Below are positions 59,851 to 64,000 of a stretch of DNA of 64,000 bases, in pieces. The notes under the pieces were generated by a model that saw nothing but the letters and a program-made list of their open reading frames with translations, was not told the DNA's origin and searched no databases. Every line of letters starts with the position of its first letter. The first letter of the stretch is position 1. A program made the translations under genes and the position numbers. The DNA comes from CAINVV01 sp963663675 (GTDB lineage Bacteria > Bacteroidota > Bacteroidia > Bacteroidales > Prolixibacteraceae). Location of the stretch: assembly GCA_963663675.1 (NCBI GenBank), contig OY760498.1, positions 2,046,001 to 2,110,000 on the forward strand, read 5' to 3'.

Positions 59851-61470
59851 TTGTCTAATACAAAGTACATTTTTGTAACAGGAGGAGTTGCTTCGTCCTT
59901 GGGGAAAGGTATTATTGCCTCTTCCCTGGCCAAACTTCTACAGGCAAGAGGATATAAGGTAACTATCCAAAAACTTGACCCTTATATCAATGTTGATCCG
60001 GGAACCCTTAATCCATATGAACACGGCGAATGTTTTGTGACAGAGGACGGAGCTGAAACAGACCTGGATCTTGGCCATTATGAGCGTTTTCTGAATTCAC
60101 CGACTTCACAGGCAAACAATGTTACAACAGGAAGAATTTACCAGTCTGTGATCAATAAGGAACGACGGGGTGATTATTTGGGGAAAACCGTACAGATTAT
60201 TCCTCATATTACAGATGAAATTAAACGTTACATCAGATTCCTCGGCAGCAAGAAGAAATTTGATGTGGTGATTTCTGAAATAGGGGGAACCGTCGGTGAC
60301 ATCGAATCTTTACCTTATATAGAGGCTGTGCGCCAGATGAAATGGGAGTTGGGAACAGATGCCCTGATTATTCACCTTACCCTTGTTCCATATTTATCTG
60401 CTTCAGGCGAATTAAAGACCAAACCAACCCAGCACTCAGTGAAACAATTGCTGGAAAACGGGGTGCAACCGGATGTTCTTGTTTTGCGCACAGAGCATCA
60501 GCTAACCCCTGATTTGAAAGGAAAAGTTGCGTTGTTTTGCAATGTCAGCAAGGAATCAGTCATCGAATCGATTGATGTTTCAACCATCTACGAAGTTCCA
60601 ATCCGGATGAAAGAAGAGAAGCTGGATGAGACAGTATTGAAGAAACTGGGTTTGCCACTGGGAGCTGAACCAGATTTAAAAAGTTGGAATGAATTCCTTT
60701 ATAGATATAAAAATCCCAAAAAAGAGGTTAAAATCGCCCTCATTGGTAAATATGTTGAATTAAAAGATGCGTATAAGTCTATTGCTGAAGCTATTATACA
60801 TGCCGGGGCCACAAATGAATGCAGGGTTAAGGTTGAGTGGATCCATTCTGAAAAGATAAACGAAGAAAATATTGAAAAAAAATTGAAGGGTTGCCAGGGG
60901 ATTATTATTGCTCCCGGTTTTGGCCACAGGGGAATTGAAGGTAAAATTCTGGCTGCAAAATATGCCCGTGAACTTAAGATACCCTATTTCGGCATTTGCC
61001 TGGGTATGCAGATCGCTGTCATCGAATTTGCCCGGAATGTTCTTCACCTTGCGCATGCAGACTCGACTGAGATGAATCCTGCGACCGAATTTCCGGTCAT
61101 AGACCTGATGGAAGAACAAAAAGGCATTACAGACAAAGGGGGCACCATGCGTCTTGGTTCCTATGATTGTCTCCTGAAAAGGGATTCCTTTTCCTACGAA
61201 GCGTACGGGAAAACGAAAATATCCGAACGCCATCGTCATCGTTACGAATTCAATAACCTCTATTTGTCAAAATTCGAAAAAGCTGGAATGAAACCAACAG
61301 GTTTCAATCCTGATACCAATCTTGTCGAAGTAATTGAAATACCCGGGCATCCATGGTTCGTGGGAGTTCAGTTTCATCCCGAGTACAGGAGCACCGTGCT
61401 CCAGCCGCACCCACTTTTTGTTGCATTTATCAAAGCGGTTATAGATAATTCTCAAAAACACACACATTAA
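59851..61470 (+). CDS. pyrG: CTP synthase
   Basis: A 539-residue enzyme aminating UTP to CTP. The start is TTG at 59851, needed to give the conserved MSNTKYIFVTGGVASSLGKG, with a purine-rich AGGAAG 6 bases upstream. The synthetase half has the P-loop GGVASSLGKGIIASS and the CTP/UTP site SEIGGTVGDIESLPYIEAVRQ. The C-terminal glutamine amidotransferase has Cys 383 in GICLGMQIAVIEF and His-Glu in VQFHPEYRS. Length is standard. yidC follows after only 3 bases, so the two are co-transcribed. Confidence 0.98.
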   Translation: MSNTKYIFVTGGVASSLGKGIIASSLAKLLQARGYKVTIQKLDPYINVDPGTLNPYEHGECFVTEDGAETDLDLGHYERFLNSPTSQANNVTTGRIYQSVINKERRGDYLGKTVQIIPHITDEIKRYIRFLGSKKKFDVVISEIGGTVGDIESLPYIEAVRQMKWELGTDALIIHLTLVPYLSASGELKTKPTQHSVKQLLENGVQPDVLVLRTEHQLTPDLKGKVALFCNVSKESVIESIDVSTIYEVPIRMKEEKLDETVLKKLGLPLGAEPDLKSWNEFLYRYKNPKKEVKIALIGKYVELKDAYKSIAEAIIHAGATNECRVKVEWIHSEKINEENIEKKLKGCQGIIIAPGFGHRGIEGKILAAKYARELKIPYFGICLGMQIAVIEFARNVLHLAHADSTEMNPATEFPVIDLMEEQKGITDKGGTMRLGSYDCLLKRDSFSYEAYGKTKISERHRHRYEFNNLYLSKFEKAGMKPTGFNPDTNLVEVIEIPGHPWFVGVQFHPEYRSTVLQPHPLFVAFIKAVIDNSQKHTH

Positions 61471-61473
61471 TTT

Positions 61474-63399
61474 ATGGATAAAAATACCATTGCCGGACTT
61501 GTTCTGATATTTATTATTTTATTTACAGCCAGTTATTTCAATAAACCATCAGAAAAAGAGATAGAAAAACTCCGGCTAAAGAATGATTCAATCAACCTTG
61601 CAGAAACAGCCAGGGCAAATGAAAAAATAAAGGAGGCTGAACAAGCTGCCGTCCAGGTGAGTTTGACTCCTGCCGATACAACTGTTGCAAATACTGAACT
61701 GACCAACCTTTATGGCGTCTTCGCAGTAGCGGCCAAAGGTGAAGAAAAATTTGTGACCCTTGAGAATAACCTTATGAAGGTTGTTATTTCAACCAAGGGA
61801 GGTAAAATATTCTCAGTCGAATTAAAAGACTATAAGAGATTTAATGGCAAGCCTCTGGTACTTTTTGAAGGTTCAGACAACCGGTTTGGCCTGAACTTCT
61901 TTTCACAGAACAAAAGCATACAAACAGATCAACTTTATTTTCAACCATCTGTAAATGAAAGTGTTGTTACGGTTCCCGGTGCAAATGTTCCCAAGGGCAA
62001 GGAAGGGCGTGAGAAATACAACAAGGAGGTCGCCGGCGAATCCAAATCAGTTTCAATGCGCCTGGATGTGGGTAGCAATGTTTACATAGAATATGTTTAT
62101 ACCCTGCGAAACAATTCTTACCTGGTTGACTTTGACATCAATACTGCCGGGTTAAAAAAGGTTGCCGGCGCTAATTCAGAATTTGTCAATTTCCTATGGA
62201 GCAGCCTTATGCCCAGGCAGGAGAAAATGTCCAAGTTTGGTGAAAACAATCATTCAACAATTTACTATAAGTTTGATAAAGATGATGTTAACTCATTAAA
62301 TACATCAAAAAGTGAATCCAAATCATTGACCACCAAAGTGAAATGGGTTGGCTTTAAAAACCAGTTTTTCTCCTCCGTCCTGATTGCTGATCAGGCATTT
62401 CAAAATGGTCAGATTTCTCAGAAGAAAAAAGATACAGATTCTTCCTATGTTGCGGAGATGACTGCTGATCTTACTATTCCACTGGATATTAAAGGCAGCG
62501 AAACATTTCCTGCAAAAATTTACTTCGGACCGAACCAGTACAATACCCTGAACCAGTATGATCTTGGTTTGGAAGAGCAGCTCTCTCTTGGCTGGACAAT
62601 AATAGGCTGGGTCAACAAGTTCATTGTAATTCCTGCATTTGACTTTTTGCGTCGTTACATCGGTAATTTTGGACTTATTATTCTGCTCCTGACAATTTAT
62701 ATCAAGTTGCTGACATTGATCTTTACCTACAAGTCTTACCTGTCATCCGCAAAGATGCGGCTCTTAAAGCCTGAAATTGAGGAAATTCAAAAGAAATACG
62801 GTGAAGACAAAAAACTGGAATCCCAGCAGGCAGTAATGGCTTTTTACAAGAAAGCGGGAGTTAATCCGCTTGGAGGCTGTCTTCCAATGGTTCTTCAGTT
62901 TCCAATTCTTGTTGCGATGTTTTATTTCTTCCCTATTTCAATCGAACTTCGTCAGCAAAGCTTTTTATGGGCACCGGACTTGTCCACCTATGATTCAATT
63001 ATGACTTTGCCTTTTACAGTTCCTTTTGGATTCGGCAACCATGTGAGTTTATTCTGTCTCCTGATGACCATTACGAATATTTTCTATGTAAAATACAACA
63101 ATGAGATGACAGGAGCCGGTACACAGCAGATGCCCGGAATGAAAACCATGATGTACCTGATGCCGGTGATGTTTTTGTTCATCTTTAACAGCTATGCAGC
63201 TGGATTAAGCCTTTATTATTTCTTATCTCTCTTACTGACATTTGTACAAATGTACATTTTCAAGAAGTTGATCAATGAGGACAAGATCCACGCACAGCTC
63301 AAAGCCAAGCAAAAAGTACCGGTTGTTAAATCGAAATTTCAGTCGCGCCTTGAAGATATGGCAAAACAAAAAGCCCTGGCTGATAAAAAGAAAAGATAA
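61474..63399 (+). CDS. yidC: Membrane protein insertase YidC (Oxa1 family)
   Basis: A 641-residue insertase for inner-membrane proteins. Order: a short N-terminal TM (residues ~5-20), a large periplasmic domain (~50-360, with KVVISTKGGKIFSVELKDYKRF and FKNQFFSSVLIAD), then the Oxa1 core with five TM segments (GWVNKFIVIPAFDFLRRYIGNFGLIILLLTIYIKLLTLIFTYKSY ... GVNPLGGCLPMVLQFPILVAMFYFFPISIELRQQSFLWAPDLS ... MMYLMPVMFLFIFNSYAAGLSLYYFLSLLL). The C-terminus is Lys-rich, fitting ribosome contact. It pairs with pyrG in an operon and ends at a strong terminator. Confidence 0.97.
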   Translation: MDKNTIAGLVLIFIILFTASYFNKPSEKEIEKLRLKNDSINLAETARANEKIKEAEQAAVQVSLTPADTTVANTELTNLYGVFAVAAKGEEKFVTLENNLMKVVISTKGGKIFSVELKDYKRFNGKPLVLFEGSDNRFGLNFFSQNKSIQTDQLYFQPSVNESVVTVPGANVPKGKEGREKYNKEVAGESKSVSMRLDVGSNVYIEYVYTLRNNSYLVDFDINTAGLKKVAGANSEFVNFLWSSLMPRQEKMSKFGENNHSTIYYKFDKDDVNSLNTSKSESKSLTTKVKWVGFKNQFFSSVLIADQAFQNGQISQKKKDTDSSYVAEMTADLTIPLDIKGSETFPAKIYFGPNQYNTLNQYDLGLEEQLSLGWTIIGWVNKFIVIPAFDFLRRYIGNFGLIILLLTIYIKLLTLIFTYKSYLSSAKMRLLKPEIEEIQKKYGEDKKLESQQAVMAFYKKAGVNPLGGCLPMVLQFPILVAMFYFFPISIELRQQSFLWAPDLSTYDSIMTLPFTVPFGFGNHVSLFCLLMTITNIFYVKYNNEMTGAGTQQMPGMKTMMYLMPVMFLFIFNSYAAGLSLYYFLSLLLTFVQMYIFKKLINEDKIHAQLKAKQKVPVVKSKFQSRLEDMAKQKALADKKKR

Positions 63400-63412
63400 G
63401 CTTAGTTGAAAT

Positions 63413-63440
63413 AAAAAAAGCGCCACGCGGCGCTTTTTTT
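63413..63440. terminator. Bidirectional terminator between yidC and ribH
   Basis: A perfect 12-bp stem: AAAAAAAGCGCC (63413-63424) with GGCGCTTTTTTT (63429-63440), loop ACGC. The A- and T-runs serve both strands. Confidence 0.92.
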
Positions 63441-63443
63441 ATT

Positions 63444-63938
63444 TCATGCAGGGGAGGCCATCTTTTTGCTTAATGCAACCATCTTAATCGCTGTATAGGC
63501 TGCTTCTTCACCTTTGTTACCCAATCGCCCGCCGGCCCTGTCGATGGCTTGCTGCTGGTTTTCGGTCGTCAGGATACCGAATATAAATGGTATTCCATAC
63601 TCAAGATTTAATTTAGTTGTGCCATAGGTTATTGCCTGACAGATAAAATCAAAATGACGTGTCTCTCCCTGGATGACACAACCTAGCAGTATAACTGCGT
63701 CTACATCAGTGTTTTCGGCCATTAATTGTCCGCCAAGCGTTAGTTCGAAGGTACCCGGGACCTCTTCGATGCGAATGTCTTCATTGTTAGCGCCATATTT
63801 GACCAATGTATCAACTGCACCGTTTTTTAATGAAATTGTTATCTCAGGATTCCATTCAGCATAGACTATTCCGAATTTCATCCCTTTTGCATCCGGAACT
63901 TCATGATTCACATGGTCAGATAAATTAACTGTTGCCAT
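63444..63938 (-). CDS. ribH: 6,7-dimethyl-8-ribityllumazine synthase
   Basis: A 164-residue lumazine synthase joining 5-amino-6-ribitylaminouracil with dihydroxybutanone phosphate before riboflavin. Motifs: FGIVYAEWNPEIT (substrate-binding aromatic, usually FN; here WN), VPGTFELTLGGQ, LLGCVIQGETRHFDFI (with the catalytic His in TRHFD), and FGILTTENQQQAIDRAGG. It should form icosahedral or pentameric shells. The terminator shared with yidC is 4 bases beyond its stop. The remaining 62 bases to the window edge show nothing further. Confidence 0.96.
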   Translation of the reverse strand: MATVNLSDHVNHEVPDAKGMKFGIVYAEWNPEITISLKNGAVDTLVKYGANNEDIRIEEVPGTFELTLGGQLMAENTDVDAVILLGCVIQGETRHFDFICQAITYGTTKLNLEYGIPFIFGILTTENQQQAIDRAGGRLGNKGEEAAYTAIKMVALSKKMASPA

Positions 63939-64000
63939 AATTATCGTGTATAAGATTATTGATATTAATGCAGATCAAAATTACCTATTAATGCGAAAAG

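Overview
The window is chromosomal DNA from a member of the Bacteroidota, probably a Bacteroidales/Marinilabiliales-type organism; genus is not resolvable by eye. The grounds are the repeated TAnnTTTG promoter -7 box, many lipoproteins with a lipobox Cys at positions 17-20, and lineage-typical genes (DUF4293, DUF5606, DUF349, Bacteroidota-type LptD and YidC, ZapA next to RNase Y). Gene content is mostly housekeeping. I found no prophage, insertion sequence, CRISPR array, restriction or defence island, tRNA or rRNA.

Layout. 1-6.3 kb: carbohydrate and peptide use (truncated beta-propeller glycoside hydrolase, aldose 1-epimerase lipoprotein, M3 peptidase, GH99-like hydrolase with a CBM9-like tail). 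6.3-12.2 kb: heavy-metal RND efflux set (His-rich small protein, TolC-like channel, short adaptor, CzcA/CusA pump). 12.4-22.6 kb: lipocalin, UPF0104 membrane protein, DUF5009 protein, FKBP isomerase, flavin reductase-rubredoxin fusion, Tat-exported Gfo/Idh/MocA oxidoreductase, C69 dipeptidase, M23 peptidase. 22.7-25 kb: coiled-coil protein, ZapA, a 6S-like RNA candidate, RNase Y. 25-31.4 kb: SirB1-like protein, nucleoside phosphorylase, DUF4293, the operon yigZ-pyrB-pyrI-fRMsr, and dnaA. 31.7-37.3 kb: envelope genes (MCE protein, amidase, LptD). 37.4-44 kb: a frameshifted HD hydrolase, a Sel1-repeat protein, PurL. 44.1-53.4 kb: a cysteine-less dihydrolipoyl-dehydrogenase-like flavoprotein, a CoA-transferase with methylmalonyl-CoA epimerase, a HAD phosphatase, DUF5606, and the E2 and E1 subunits of 2-oxoglutarate dehydrogenase. 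53.7-64 kb: AddB-like nuclease, TrmD, DUF349 protein, pyrG-yidC, and RibH.

How the genes work together. PyrB/PyrI and PyrG cover two parts of pyrimidine synthesis, and PurL one step of purine synthesis. LptD, YidC, the amidase, the MCE protein and the M23 peptidase serve the envelope. 2-oxoglutarate dehydrogenase alongside methylmalonyl-CoA epimerase and an acyl-CoA transferase suggests a facultative metabolism able to run an oxidative TCA step and a propionate/succinate route.

The least expected observations are four related copies of a roughly 110-nt intergenic repeat, all in the same orientation, two of which supply the start codon of the next gene; a one-base frameshift in the HD hydrolase; the DLD-like enzyme without its redox cysteines; a near-perfect palindrome between promoter and start codon of the metal-efflux channel gene; and the RNA-like hairpin between zapA and rny. 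None amounts to a proven new system.
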